A stretch of 64,000 nt of DNA from Nocardiopsis metallicus. Lineage in GTDB: Bacteria > Actinomycetota > Actinomycetes > Streptosporangiales > Streptosporangiaceae. The stretch is taken from NCBI RefSeq assembly GCF_014201115.1, contig NZ_JACHDO010000001.1, positions 4,836,001 to 4,900,000 on the forward strand, given 5' to 3'. How positions within the stretch are numbered: position 1 is the first letter of the stretch; each line of letters begins with the position of its first letter. Made by a program: the position numbers and the translations under genes. This document shows, piece by piece, positions 34,618 through 43,418 of the stretch. The notes below the pieces were generated by a model. That model ran no database searches and had not been told where the DNA came from. It saw only the letters and a list, made by a program, of their open reading frames with translations.

Positions 34618-34647
34618 CGGACGGCCGCCCCGAGGGGCGGCCGTCCG
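34618..34647. terminator. Hairpin between TetR and SDR genes
   Basis: CGGACGGCCGCCCC (34618-34631) and GGGGCGGCCGTCCG (34634-34647) are exact complements with a two-base centre, between convergent genes. Confidence 0.85.
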
Positions 34648-34701
34648 GTGCTGTGGGCAGGGTGCGCGGGGCGAGCGCGGGACGCACCTGGGTCGGGGGC
34701 C

Positions 34702-35457
34702 CTACTCCTTGACCCGGTGGATCTTGTGCTGCGCGGCCTGGGCGCGCGGGCGGACCACGAGCAGGTCGATGTTGACGTGCGGGGGCCGGGTGAGGGCCCA
34801 CACGATGGTGTCGGCGACGTCCTCGGCGCTCAGCGGGTCGGGCACCCCGTCGTAGACGGCCTCGGCGCGCTCGGCGTCCCCGCGCAGGCGGTTGAGCGAG
34901 AACTCCTCGGTCTTGACCATGCCGGGTGCCACCTCCAGCACCCGCACCGGCTCCCCGCACAGCTCCAGGCGCAGGGTCGCGGCGAGCGTGTGCGCGCCGT
35001 GCTTGGCGGCCACGTAACCGCCGCCGCCCTCGTAGACCACGTGCCCGGCCACCGAGGAGACGACCAGGACGGTGCCGTCGCCGCTGGCGATGAGCTTGGG
35101 CAGCAGCGCCTGGGTCATGTTGAGCACGCCCAGGACGTTGACCTCGTACATCTTCCGCCAGTCGGCGGGGTCGCCAGCGGCGACCGTCTCGGTTCCGATC
35201 GCGCCGCCCGCGTTGTTCACCAGCACGGCGCAGGATTCCAGGGCCTCGGCGAAGGCGTCGACCGCGGCGCGGTCGGTGACGTCGAGGACCTGGGCCCGGG
35301 CCGAGTGGCCGCTCTCGGCGATCTCCTCGGCCAGCGCCTCGATCCGGTCGGCGCGGCGGGCGACCAGGACCACGTCGTAGCCCTCGGCGGCGAGCCCGCG
35401 CGCGGTGGCGGCACCGATCCCGCTGCTGGCTCCGGTGACGACCGCGGTCGCTGTCAT
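34702..35457 (-). CDS. Short-chain dehydrogenase/reductase
   Basis: 251 residues: NADP-type Rossmann motif TGASSGIG at 8-15, NNAG, the catalytic Ser in VSSVAG and the YxxxK in YVAAKHG. Cytosolic. The family (YdfG/serine dehydrogenase-like SDRs) acts on hydroxy acids or hydroxyketones; the substrate is not predictable here. It stands alone, with a terminator downstream and the exporter operon divergent upstream. Confidence 0.9.
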   Translation of the reverse strand: MTATAVVTGASSGIGAATARGLAAEGYDVVLVARRADRIEALAEEIAESGHSARAQVLDVTDRAAVDAFAEALESCAVLVNNAGGAIGTETVAAGDPADWRKMYEVNVLGVLNMTQALLPKLIASGDGTVLVVSSVAGHVVYEGGGGYVAAKHGAHTLAATLRLELCGEPVRVLEVAPGMVKTEEFSLNRLRGDAERAEAVYDGVPDPLSAEDVADTIVWALTRPPHVNIDLLVVRPRAQAAQHKIHRVKE

Positions 35458-35644
35458 GTGGTTCCTCCCAGGGTCAGGTGTCGCGCCGAGCGTATCCGGT
35501 CCCGGTCAGCCTCCCGCTGCCGGGGATCGGGCGCCGAACCAGCAGTCCCGCGGTGCCCGTAACGGCTGGCCCCGCGCGATTCCGTCGGTGTTCGACCCGG
35601 ATCCACCCATAGAAAACGTTGCGTTCACTAAGGCCTGGAGTTAG

Positions 35645-35675
35645 CCTTTTAGAGAACCAACCGTTCTCTAAAAGG
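35645..35675. promoter_or_regulatory. Perfect 13-bp inverted repeat upstream of the MFS/phosphotransferase operon
   Basis: CCTTTTAGAGAAC (35645-35657), CAACC, GTTCTCTAAAAGG (35663-35675). It ends about 11 bp before the GTG start of the exporter gene and includes part of its ribosome site, so a bound repressor would cover the transcription start. Likely operator for the TetR at 39764. It does not resemble the rifamycin-associated element known upstream of some rph genes. Confidence 0.82.
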
Positions 35676-35686
35676 GGAGTGGGACA

Positions 35687-37177
35687 GTGGCACCCAGACC
35701 CACCGCCGTGGCCCTCGCCCTGCCGGGACTGCTCCTGGCCATGCTGCTCGCCGCCCTGGACCAGACGGCCATGGCCCCCGCCCTCCCCGACGTCGCCGGC
35801 GACCTGGGCGGGCTGGAGCAGATGCCCACCGTCATCACCGCCTACCTGGTCGCCGCCACCGCGGTGATGCCGGTCTACGGCCGGCTCGGCGACCGCTACG
35901 GACGCAAACCCCTGATCCAGGCCGCCGTCCTGCTGTTCGTCGTCGGCGCGCTGCTGGCCGCCACGGCCACCACGCTGCCCGGGTTCGTCACCGCCCGCGT
36001 CGTCCAGGGACTCGGCGGCGGAGGCCTGATGATCGGTGCGCAGGCGATCGTCGGCGAGATCGTCAGCCCCCGGGAACGCGGGCGCTACCTGGGCCTGTTC
36101 GGCGCGGTGTACGTGCTCGCGGCGGTGGGCGGCCCCCTGCTCGGCGGCCTGGTCGTGGACCACCTGTCCTGGCGGTGGATCTTCGCCGTCCACCCGCCCC
36201 TGGGCGTTGCGGCACTCGTCGCGCTCAGCCTGACCCTGCGACTGCCGCGCCCCGAGGACCGTCCGCCGGTGGACTACGCCGGGGCCGCCGCGCTGGCCTC
36301 GACCGTCGTCGGCGTGGTCGGGGCGGCCGACGCCCTCGCCCGCCCCGACGCCTACCCCTCCTGGGCGCTCCCCGCCCTCGCGGCCTGGACGACCCTCGCC
36401 CTCGGGGTGTGGGCGGTGACCGCCCGGCTCGCCCGCGACCCCGTCCTGCCGCCCCGGCTGCTGCGCGAGCGCGCGTTCGCCCTGCCGGTGGCGGTCAGCT
36501 TCCTGATCGGGTTCGGCCTGTTCGGCACGCTCACCTACGTGCCCGCGTTCGCGCAGGTCGCCCTGGGGACGACCGCGACGCGGGCCGGTCTGCTTGTCAC
36601 CGCGATGATGGCCGGTGCGCTGGTCACCACCGTCGTCTCCGGGCTGCTGATCACCCGGACCGGCCACTACCGCGGCTACCCGATCGCGGGCACGGCCCTC
36701 GCGGCGATCGGCCTCACCCTGCTGGGGCTGACCGGCGAGCGCCTGGACACCGGGACCCTGGCCGCGCTGCTGGTCCTGATCGGGCTGGGTATCGGCCTGG
36801 TCATGCAGGTGGTCATGCTCGCGGCGCAGAACGCGGTCGGCCGCGCCGACCTCGGCGCCGCCACCTCGTCGGTGCTCTTCCTGCGCCAGGTCGGCGCCAG
36901 CGTGGGCGTCGCCGTCGTGGGCGCGCTGATCACCCGCTCCTTCGGCGAGCGCGTTCCCGCCGGGGTCACCGACCCGAGCTCGCTCTCCCCCGAGTCGATC
37001 GCCGCCCTACCCGAGCCGACCCGGGGGCTGGTGGAGTCGGCCTTCGGAGCGGCCGTCCCGTCGGCGCTGCTGGCCATGGCGCCCCTGCTCGGACTGGCGT
37101 TCCTGCTGACCCTCGCCCTCCCCGCGCTCCCCCTGCGCACCACCGCTCACACCGATCTCGACAAGGAGTCACGATGA
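35687..37177 (+). CDS. MFS drug exporter, DHA2 family
   Basis: 496 residues, about 14 transmembrane helices, with GRLGDRYGRK after helix 2 and the GPLLGGLV motif in helix 5. GTG at 35687 has GGGGAG upstream. Its stop overlaps the ATG of the downstream phosphotransferase-like gene (ATGA), so export and chemical modification of one compound are probably linked. Confidence 0.93.
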   Translation: MAPRPTAVALALPGLLLAMLLAALDQTAMAPALPDVAGDLGGLEQMPTVITAYLVAATAVMPVYGRLGDRYGRKPLIQAAVLLFVVGALLAATATTLPGFVTARVVQGLGGGGLMIGAQAIVGEIVSPRERGRYLGLFGAVYVLAAVGGPLLGGLVVDHLSWRWIFAVHPPLGVAALVALSLTLRLPRPEDRPPVDYAGAAALASTVVGVVGAADALARPDAYPSWALPALAAWTTLALGVWAVTARLARDPVLPPRLLRERAFALPVAVSFLIGFGLFGTLTYVPAFAQVALGTTATRAGLLVTAMMAGALVTTVVSGLLITRTGHYRGYPIAGTALAAIGLTLLGLTGERLDTGTLAALLVLIGLGIGLVMQVVMLAAQNAVGRADLGAATSSVLFLRQVGASVGVAVVGALITRSFGERVPAGVTDPSSLSPESIAALPEPTRGLVESAFGAAVPSALLAMAPLLGLAFLLTLALPALPLRTTAHTDLDKESR

Positions 37178-39762
37178 CACACGCACGGCTCGTCGCACCG
37201 TTGGAGGACTTCGGCTCGGGTGACCTCGCCGCCGTCGGCGGCAAGGCCGCGAACCTGGGCGAACTCCTGCGGGCGGGGCTGCCGGTCCCCTCCGGCTTCG
37301 TCGTCACCACCGACGCCTACGCCGCCGCGGCCCGCGCGGTCGGGCTCGACGAGCTACTGGCCTCCCTTCCAGACCCCGACGGCGCCCCCGACAGCGAGCT
37401 TCCCGGCTCCGAGGCCCCCGACTCCGAGACGTCCGGCGCTGGGCCGTCCGACTCCGAGACCTCCGGCGCCGCCCGACTGCGCGCCGCCCTGGAACAGGCC
37501 GCCGTGCCCGAGGAACTGCGGAAGTCGGTCACGGCCGCCTACACGGCGCTCGGCGCCGAGGTCCCCGTCGCGGTGCGCTCCAGCGCCACGGCCGAGGACC
37601 TGCCCGGCGCCGCCTTCGCGGGGCAGCAGGACACCTACCTCAACGTGGTCGGCGCCGACGCGGTGGTGGACGCGGTCCGCCGGTGCTGGGCCTCGCTGTG
37701 GACCGACCGGGCGGTGGCCTACCGGCACGAGCGCGCGATCGACCCCGCCCAGGTGCGCATCGCCGTGGTCGTGCAGACCATGGTGGACTCCGAGGTCGCC
37801 GGCGTCATGTTCACCGCCGACCCGGTCAGCGGCGCCCGCGACCGAATCGTCGTGGACGCGGGGGCGGGGCTCGGCGAGGCGGTGGTGTCCGGGCTGGTCA
37901 CCCCCGACCACTACGTGCTCGACGGGCGGGGACGGCTGGTCGAATGGAAGGCGGGGCGCGACGAGGTGCTGGTCCGCTCCGACCCCGGCGGCGGGGTGGT
38001 CCACGAGACGTCGGCCGGGCCGTCCGGGGAGGGCGGTCGGCGCGAACCGCTGCTCTCCGCGGACCGGCTGTCCGTGCTCGTGGCGCACGCCCGCACCATC
38101 GCCGCGCACTTCGGCCGCCCGCAGGACATCGAGTGGAGCGTCGCCGACGGCCGGACCCTCATCCTCCAGGCCCGGCCGATGACCGCCCTGCCGCCGGAGA
38201 CGGGGCCGCTCAACCGGCGCCAGCGCCTCCTGGGGTCGATCCTGACCGAGTACGTCCCGGTGCGGCCCTACCCCATGGACGTGAGCACCTGGCTCGGACA
38301 CGGGCCCGCGAAGATGATGCAGGACCTGGTGAGCGACCTGGGCGTCAGGGCGGCGTTCGAGAACTTCCTGGTGGAGGAGGACGGCGTGGTCGTCCAGCTC
38401 ACACCGCCCAGCCCCCGCCCCACGCCGCGGGCCCTGCTCACACCCTTCAAGCTGGCGCGCCGGGCCTGGGCGTTCGACATCAACGCCTGGCGGCGCGACC
38501 CCGGCTTCACGCGGTTCCTGCGCGAGGCGGACGAGCTGAACGAGCTCGACCTGCCCTCGCTGCCCTGGGCTGAGCTGTTGCGGGTGCCCGAGCGGGCGCT
38601 CGCCCTCCTGGATCCGTGCCGCGAGCTACGGCGGAACTACCTGCCGGGGGCGGGGGTCTCGCTGCTCCGGCTGACCGCGGCCACGGCGCTCCTGGGCAGG
38701 AGGGCGCTGCTCGGCGACCTGATCGGCGGCGCCCACACCCGGACCGAGGACGCCAACCGGGCGCTGCGGGAGCTGGCCGACCGGGTACGCGCCGCCCCGG
38801 AGCTGCGCGAGCTCTTCGCCTCCCCCGACCCGGCCGCCGTCGTCGCGGCGGTGCGCGAGGGCGAGGGCCCCATGGCGGAGTTCGCCGAGGCGCTGGCCGC
38901 GTTCCAACGGGAGTTCGGGCGGCGGGAGACGGCGACCCCGCTCATGGTCAGCCCGCCCACCCTGGCGGAGTCACCGGAGATCGTGGTCGGCCTGGTCAAG
39001 GTCCTGGTGGACCAGCCTCGCGACGACGCGGACCGGGGGTCGCGTTCGGAGCGGGCGCTGGCCAGGCTCCTGGAGCACCCCCTCCTCCACGGCGGACGGG
39101 CCCGCGCCCGGATGACCCGGTGGGTGCGCGCCGCCCAGAGCGGGCTGGCGTTCAGGGAGGACACGCACTTCTACTTCACCGCGAGCCTCACTCCCCTGCG
39201 CAGGTCGCTGCTGGAGATCGGCTCCCGCCTGCGCGGGGCCGGGGTGGTGGACGAGGCCTTCGACGTGTTCCACCTGCGCATGGAGGAGGTGGGCGAGATC
39301 CTCGACGCCGGGGACGTGCCCGCCGCCCAGGTCGAGCGACTGCGCTCGCTGGTGCGCGCCCGGGCGGCCAAACGCGCCGAGCTGACGGGGGTGCCCATGC
39401 TCGACCCGGCCCGGGTGTTCCCGAGCGGGGAGAGGGGTGACGCCCTGGTCACCGGCACCCCGGCGGGAGCGGGCACCGCCACCGGAACGGCGCGGATCAT
39501 CCGCGAGGCGGCCGACTTCCATCGGCTGAACAGCGGCGACGTCCTGGTGTGCCCGTACACCAACCCGTCGTGGACGCCGCTGTTCCAGCGGGCCGCGGCC
39601 GTGGTGGTGGACACGGGGGCGGCGGCCTCGCACGCGGCGATCGTCGCCCGCGAGTACGGCGTCCCGGCGGTCATGGGGACCGGCACGGGGACGAGCGTAC
39701 TCACCGACGGGGAGCGCGTCACCGTCGACGGCGGGACCGGCCGGGTCACCCGGGCTTCGTAG
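37174..39762 (+). CDS. PEP-synthase/rifampin-phosphotransferase-like enzyme
   Basis: 862 residues in the Rph/PPDK architecture: N-terminal ATP-grasp lobe (GGKAANLGEL, then VAVRSSATAEDLPGAAFAGQ), a central variable substrate-binding region (about 370-740) and a C-terminal swivelling His domain with the catalytic H820 in AASHAAIVAREYG. Length and order match antibiotic phosphotransferases of the Rph type. A Ser/Asp/Glu/Pro-rich insert with a repeated PDSETSGA/SDSETSGA unit interrupts the ATP-grasp lobe near residues 68-100. Substrate uncertain: rifamycin is one candidate, another natural product equally possible. Confidence 0.87.
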   Translation: MTHARLVAPLEDFGSGDLAAVGGKAANLGELLRAGLPVPSGFVVTTDAYAAAARAVGLDELLASLPDPDGAPDSELPGSEAPDSETSGAGPSDSETSGAARLRAALEQAAVPEELRKSVTAAYTALGAEVPVAVRSSATAEDLPGAAFAGQQDTYLNVVGADAVVDAVRRCWASLWTDRAVAYRHERAIDPAQVRIAVVVQTMVDSEVAGVMFTADPVSGARDRIVVDAGAGLGEAVVSGLVTPDHYVLDGRGRLVEWKAGRDEVLVRSDPGGGVVHETSAGPSGEGGRREPLLSADRLSVLVAHARTIAAHFGRPQDIEWSVADGRTLILQARPMTALPPETGPLNRRQRLLGSILTEYVPVRPYPMDVSTWLGHGPAKMMQDLVSDLGVRAAFENFLVEEDGVVVQLTPPSPRPTPRALLTPFKLARRAWAFDINAWRRDPGFTRFLREADELNELDLPSLPWAELLRVPERALALLDPCRELRRNYLPGAGVSLLRLTAATALLGRRALLGDLIGGAHTRTEDANRALRELADRVRAAPELRELFASPDPAAVVAAVREGEGPMAEFAEALAAFQREFGRRETATPLMVSPPTLAESPEIVVGLVKVLVDQPRDDADRGSRSERALARLLEHPLLHGGRARARMTRWVRAAQSGLAFREDTHFYFTASLTPLRRSLLEIGSRLRGAGVVDEAFDVFHLRMEEVGEILDAGDVPAAQVERLRSLVRARAAKRAELTGVPMLDPARVFPSGERGDALVTGTPAGAGTATGTARIIREAADFHRLNSGDVLVCPYTNPSWTPLFQRAAAVVVDTGAAASHAAIVAREYGVPAVMGTGTGTSVLTDGERVTVDGGTGRVTRAS

Positions 39763-39763
39763 G

Positions 39764-40414
39764 ATGCGGAGCATGGCCGTCGAACCACGCACCTCCGACC
39801 ACCGCAAGCGCCCCCGGCGCCGGGGCGACGCCCTGGTGGCGGCGATCCTGCGCGCGGCCGTCGAGGAGCTGACCGAACGGGGCTACGCCGCGCTGACCAT
39901 GGAGGGGGTCGCCGAACGCGCCCGGGCGAGCAAGGCCTCCCTCTACCGCCGCTGGCCCACCCGCGCCGAGCTGGTGATGGACGCGGTGTACAGCGTGCTG
40001 CCCAGGCCGGAGTCGCTGCCCGACACCGGCGAGCTGCGCGGCGACCTGCTGCACGTCCTGCGCCAGAGCGCCCGGCTGCTCGACGGCCCGGCGGGCCAGG
40101 CGCTGCGCGGGCTGCTGGCGGAGGTCCTGCCCGACCGCCGACGCGCGGATGAGATCCGGGCCCGTTCCCAGGGCATGGGCCGCCAGATGATGGAGGAGGT
40201 CACCCGGCGAGCCGTGGAACGCGGCGAGATCGACGCGGAGGCCGTCACGCCGCGCCGCCTGGACGTCGGCCAGGCGCTGCTGCGCAACCACTTCCTCTTC
40301 CACCACGAGTCCGTCAGCGACGAGCTGGTCATGGAGATCGTCGACACGGTGCTGCTGCCGCTCTTCCACACCACCCCCTTGGATTCCAACGTCCCGACCG
40401 AACCCCGGAGCTGA
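39764..40414 (+). CDS. TetR-family regulator of the efflux/phosphotransferase operon
   Basis: 216 residues with an N-terminal HTH (MEGVAERARASKASLYRRWP) and a TetR_C_11-like ligand domain. It starts one base after the stop of the preceding gene, so it is probably the third gene of the operon and autoregulated through the 35645-35675 dyad. ATG at 39773 is an alternative start. Confidence 0.9.
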   Translation: MRSMAVEPRTSDHRKRPRRRGDALVAAILRAAVEELTERGYAALTMEGVAERARASKASLYRRWPTRAELVMDAVYSVLPRPESLPDTGELRGDLLHVLRQSARLLDGPAGQALRGLLAEVLPDRRRADEIRARSQGMGRQMMEEVTRRAVERGEIDAEAVTPRRLDVGQALLRNHFLFHHESVSDELVMEIVDTVLLPLFHTTPLDSNVPTEPRS

Positions 40415-40547
40415 CCCTGGGAACTCGTGATCCTCAGGGTTGAGCACCGCACGGCCGACGACCGCCGCGTCGTGCGCACTCCACCGAGGCCGTGGCTCAA
40501 CGTCCTGCGCAGTGCCGCGCTCGAGTAAGCGGTCGATGGATTAGCTG

Positions 40548-40748
40548 TCACCCGTCCTTACCGGTCTGCTTCTCACGAGCGTCGTCTTCGACGACCGAGT
40601 TGAGCAGAGGAAGGGCACCACCGAATGCCGCTCCTGCCGCAAGAATCGCAACGGGCCATGACTCTGCGGCCAGGAGCGTGAGCGCGCCAGCGACAACACT
40701 GACCCCGCAGCAGCCGAAGAGGATGGTTGCGGCACGCTGGTCAACCAT
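40548..40748 (-). CDS. Small two-helix membrane protein
   Basis: 66 residues with two hydrophobic helices (about 6-28 and 31-48) and a charged tail VVEDDAREKQTGKDG. ATG at 40748 is preferred because GGAG lies eight bases upstream. It is co-directional with the HNH nuclease gene, 33 bp further on. I recognise no family. Confidence 0.6.
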   Translation of the reverse strand: MVDQRAATILFGCCGVSVVAGALTLLAAESWPVAILAAGAAFGGALPLLNSVVEDDAREKQTGKDG

Positions 40749-40781
40749 GCCGATCACTCCGAAACCCGGTTTCCATGGGTT

Positions 40782-41507
40782 CTAAGCCTCCCCTTCCGAA
40801 CCGAGCATCCGGGCAAGCTCCCGCTGGAGTTCATCCCGCTCGCCCCCGGGGAGCTGCCGGTAGCGCGCCCACACTTGCTCCGTTTTCGACATGGGGCGCC
40901 GCTCCAGAGCCATCCATGAGAGGAGGCTGGTCTTCTCACGCTTCGAGAGCTCACGAATCTGGTCCCGGACGTGATCCGCGGTGAACTGCACAGGAGTGAA
41001 CTGCTTCGCTGTCTCATTGCACCGGGCACACTCGGTCACGAGGTTCTCCAGGCCTGCATTAGAGCCGTAGGCGTGCGCGTTGATGTGGCCGAGGGTCAGC
41101 CGGGCACGGCTGCCGGGTTCATCCGGATACTCCTCACCGGATGAGATGCCGCACCTCACACAGCGGTGATGGTCACGGTCCATGACCTCACGCCGGAGTT
41201 TCCCGCTGACTGTTCTCAAACCGGTTGAGCGTTTCCCTGGTTCCCACACGTGGGCACCGATGGTCTCCAAAAACAGCTCGTCAGGGCTGAGTGAAGCCAT
41301 GTCGCGGTATGTCCTGATAACCCATCCGGCTGGGCGAAGGTCACGCATACGCCGGTCAATCTGCTCAACCCCGGGGATAGCTTCCCGCATCGCCTGTTTA
41401 CGGAAACGCTTTCCTTCCCCCACCTGCTCGTACAGCCAGAGGGCGACACGGACACGCCCTCCGAGCGACTGGTCGTTCCAGTCGGGGCGTCCTTCATCTG
41501 TGGTCAC
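40782..41507 (-). CDS. HNH endonuclease-domain protein of the restriction island
   Basis: About 241 residues. An N-terminal DNA-binding-like half (VRVALWLYEQV...MREAIPGVEQIDRRMRDLRPAGW) is followed by an HNH domain: RREVMDRDHHRCVRCG, LTLGHINAHAYGSNAGLENLVTECARCN, with two CxxC pairs binding structural zinc. The start is uncertain; GTG at 41507 is taken, without a clear ribosome site. It is divergent from the C5-methyltransferase, so it could be a second nuclease guarded by the same methylation or an accessory nicking enzyme. Confidence 0.85.
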   Translation of the reverse strand: MTTDEGRPDWNDQSLGGRVRVALWLYEQVGEGKRFRKQAMREAIPGVEQIDRRMRDLRPAGWVIRTYRDMASLSPDELFLETIGAHVWEPGKRSTGLRTVSGKLRREVMDRDHHRCVRCGISSGEEYPDEPGSRARLTLGHINAHAYGSNAGLENLVTECARCNETAKQFTPVQFTADHVRDQIRELSKREKTSLLSWMALERRPMSKTEQVWARYRQLPGGERDELQRELARMLGSEGEA

Positions 41508-41592
41508 GCTCGTTTGAGTCCGTTTCTGTCCGGTGCAGCTTCTGCCTGTTGCTGCTGCGGGCTTACCTGCGGGTGAGAGTATCGTAACTTGT

Positions 41593-41651
41593 CGGCATCT
41601 TCGCGGCAAGATTCGGCAAGCTGTCGGCAGCTATCGGCATAATCATAGGCA
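41593..41651. repeat. Helically phased CGGCA repeats upstream of the methyltransferase
   Basis: CGGCA starts at 41593, 41604, 41614, 41625 and 41635, intervals of 11, 10, 11 and 10 bp, and a sixth variant AGGCA follows at 41647. All face the same side of the helix. The array lies in the 339-bp region between the divergent HNH and methyltransferase genes, in locally lower GC, and could bind a cooperative regulator. Nothing else is recognised in 41508-41846. Confidence 0.75.
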
Positions 41652-41846
41652 TCGAACCAGACAGCGTGGCTGGTCGGACCCCGCCGATAGAATCAGCCGG
41701 TCCGGGATTCGCCAGGGCAGTTGTCCACAAGTCCGCACTGCTGGTAGATCCGCTGCCCACTCCTTGGGAAGATCAGCGGGGGCACGATTGTCAGCCTTCC
41801 GCCCAGCACATGAGGTGTGTGAGGGCGCAGGCAGGGAGGAAACTGT

Positions 41847-42968
41847 ATGTCCGGCGAAGGACGCACGTACTCGTCCGTTGAAATCTGCGCGGGGGCCGGC
41901 GGCCAAGCCGTCGGCCTGCACCGCGCGGGCTTCCGGCACCGAGCGCTGATCGAGGTCGACCCGCACGCCGTCCAGACCCTGGAGCACAACACCCGCAAAC
42001 ACGGCTGGCAGGACTGCGCCGTCCTCCCCTGGGACCTGACCTCCTTCGAGATGGACGACCTCAAGGAGATCCTGGGGGACGAACGCCTGGGCCTCCTCGC
42101 CGGCGGTGTCCCCTGCCCTCCCTTCTCCGTCGCCGGAAAACAATTGGGCGAAGACGACGAACGCGACCTGTTCCCCGTCATGCTCGACATGGTCGAGGCG
42201 CTGGAACCGCGTGCAGTCATGATCGAGAACGTGCGCGGTCTACTGGAGCCCGCACACAAGTTCGCCCCCTACCGGGCCAGGATCATCGCCCGGCTGGAAC
42301 TCCTGGGTTACCGGATCCTGGGGTGGGACGTCCTCGAAGCACGTGACTACGGTGTCCCCCAACTGCGCCCGAGGGCCATCCTGGTGGCGATGCGCGAACC
42401 GGATGCCTCCTACTTCCTGCCTCCCCGGGCCAGCGGAGAGGTCGTCACCGTAGCCGAAGCCCTGGAAGAGACCATGCGTGTCCGGTTCGGCGACTCCCTC
42501 AAAGGCCGGGAATACTACGACAAGTGGTGGAAAGCGGCCACGCAAAAAGAAGGCGCCGTAGCTCCGACCCTCGTCGGCGGGTCGAAGAAGCACGGAGGTG
42601 CGGATCTGGGGCCTACCCGCGCCAAACGCGCCTGGGCCGCACTCGGCGTGGACGGTCACGGCGTCGCCGATCCGCACGGCCAGACCAAGGACAGGGAACG
42701 GGACCTGTACGGGGAGAGGGGGCCCAAGCTGACAGTGGAGCAGGCCGCGATCATCCAGGGCTTCCCCACCGACTGGGAGTTCCAGGGCCGTAAGACCGCC
42801 GCCTACCGCCAGGTCGGGAACGCTTTCCCTCCGCCGGTCGCCCAAGCAGTCGGCGAAGCCATCATCCGCGCGCTCAGGGCTTCGGATGCCGGCGCCGGAC
42901 AGCCGAAAGAACAGGCGGACGGCCTACTCGAAACCACAGCCCCGCGCCAGCTCACTCTTACGGGCTGA
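41847..42968 (+). CDS. DNA (cytosine-5) methyltransferase, NaeI-type (M)
   Basis: 373 residues with the C5-MTase motifs in order: I VEICAGAGGQAVGL (11-24), IV GGVPCPPFS with catalytic C90, VI ENVRG (127-131), VIII QLRPRAI and X VGNAFPPPVA. Target recognition lies between VIII and IX. Next to a NaeI-like endonuclease its site is predicted as GCCGGC. Its last 45 bp overlap the convergent Vsr gene. Confidence 0.94.
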   Translation: MSGEGRTYSSVEICAGAGGQAVGLHRAGFRHRALIEVDPHAVQTLEHNTRKHGWQDCAVLPWDLTSFEMDDLKEILGDERLGLLAGGVPCPPFSVAGKQLGEDDERDLFPVMLDMVEALEPRAVMIENVRGLLEPAHKFAPYRARIIARLELLGYRILGWDVLEARDYGVPQLRPRAILVAMREPDASYFLPPRASGEVVTVAEALEETMRVRFGDSLKGREYYDKWWKAATQKEGAVAPTLVGGSKKHGGADLGPTRAKRAWAALGVDGHGVADPHGQTKDRERDLYGERGPKLTVEQAAIIQGFPTDWEFQGRKTAAYRQVGNAFPPPVAQAVGEAIIRALRASDAGAGQPKEQADGLLETTAPRQLTLTG

Positions 42969-43418
42969 GACCGCTTTCGCGACAGTCTTCGCGCACTCTG
43001 CCGGGTCCTGATGCTCCCAGAACCTCAACACCAGCCACCCGGCCTCGGCCAACCGCGCGTCGGTATCACGGTCACGCTGGGTGTTGCCGCCGATCTTCGA
43101 CTCCCAGTAGTCGGGATTGGTCTTCGGAGGCACAAAGTGGTCAGGACATCCGTGCCAGAAGCAACCGTCCACGAATACCGCTACCCGGGTGGGTCCGAAG
43201 AGCAGGTCAGCGGTGCGTCGCATCCCGGGCAGCGGCTTGGCCGCAACCCTGTACCGCAGCCCCGCCGCGTGCACCAAGCGGCGCAGGGCGATCTCCGGTT
43301 TGGTGTCGCGGCTGCGGTTACCGCGCATACTGCGCCGGTTAGCAGCCGAAGACGCCCAGGAACCCTCCGGGGCTTCCCAGGGGCCACTCACGTCTGCTTT
43401 CTTCGCCTGATCGGTCAT
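42924..43418 (-). CDS. Vsr-type very-short-patch mismatch endonuclease
   Basis: 164 residues. SMRGNRSRDTKPEIALRR, GMRRTADLLF with the catalytic Asp, and FVDGCFWHGCPDH are the Vsr signature. It nicks at T:G mismatches made when 5-methylcytosine deaminates, offsetting the mutagenic cost of the adjacent C5-methyltransferase. Its ATG overlaps the stop of the endonuclease gene (ATGA). Confidence 0.95.
   Translation of the reverse strand: MTDQAKKADVSGPWEAPEGSWASSAANRRSMRGNRSRDTKPEIALRRLVHAAGLRYRVAAKPLPGMRRTADLLFGPTRVAVFVDGCFWHGCPDHFVPPKTNPDYWESKIGGNTQRDRDTDARLAEAGWLVLRFWEHQDPAECAKTVAKAVSARKSELARGCGFE

Noticed and set aside
35645..35675. Rifamycin-associated element
   Set aside because: The dyad sequence does not resemble the element known upstream of rph and rox genes, so no rifampin claim is made from it.
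36175..37173. N-terminal extension of the phosphotransferase-like protein to 1,195 residues
   Set aside because: The extension lies wholly within the exporter gene in another frame; the ATGA overlap at 37174 is the natural start.
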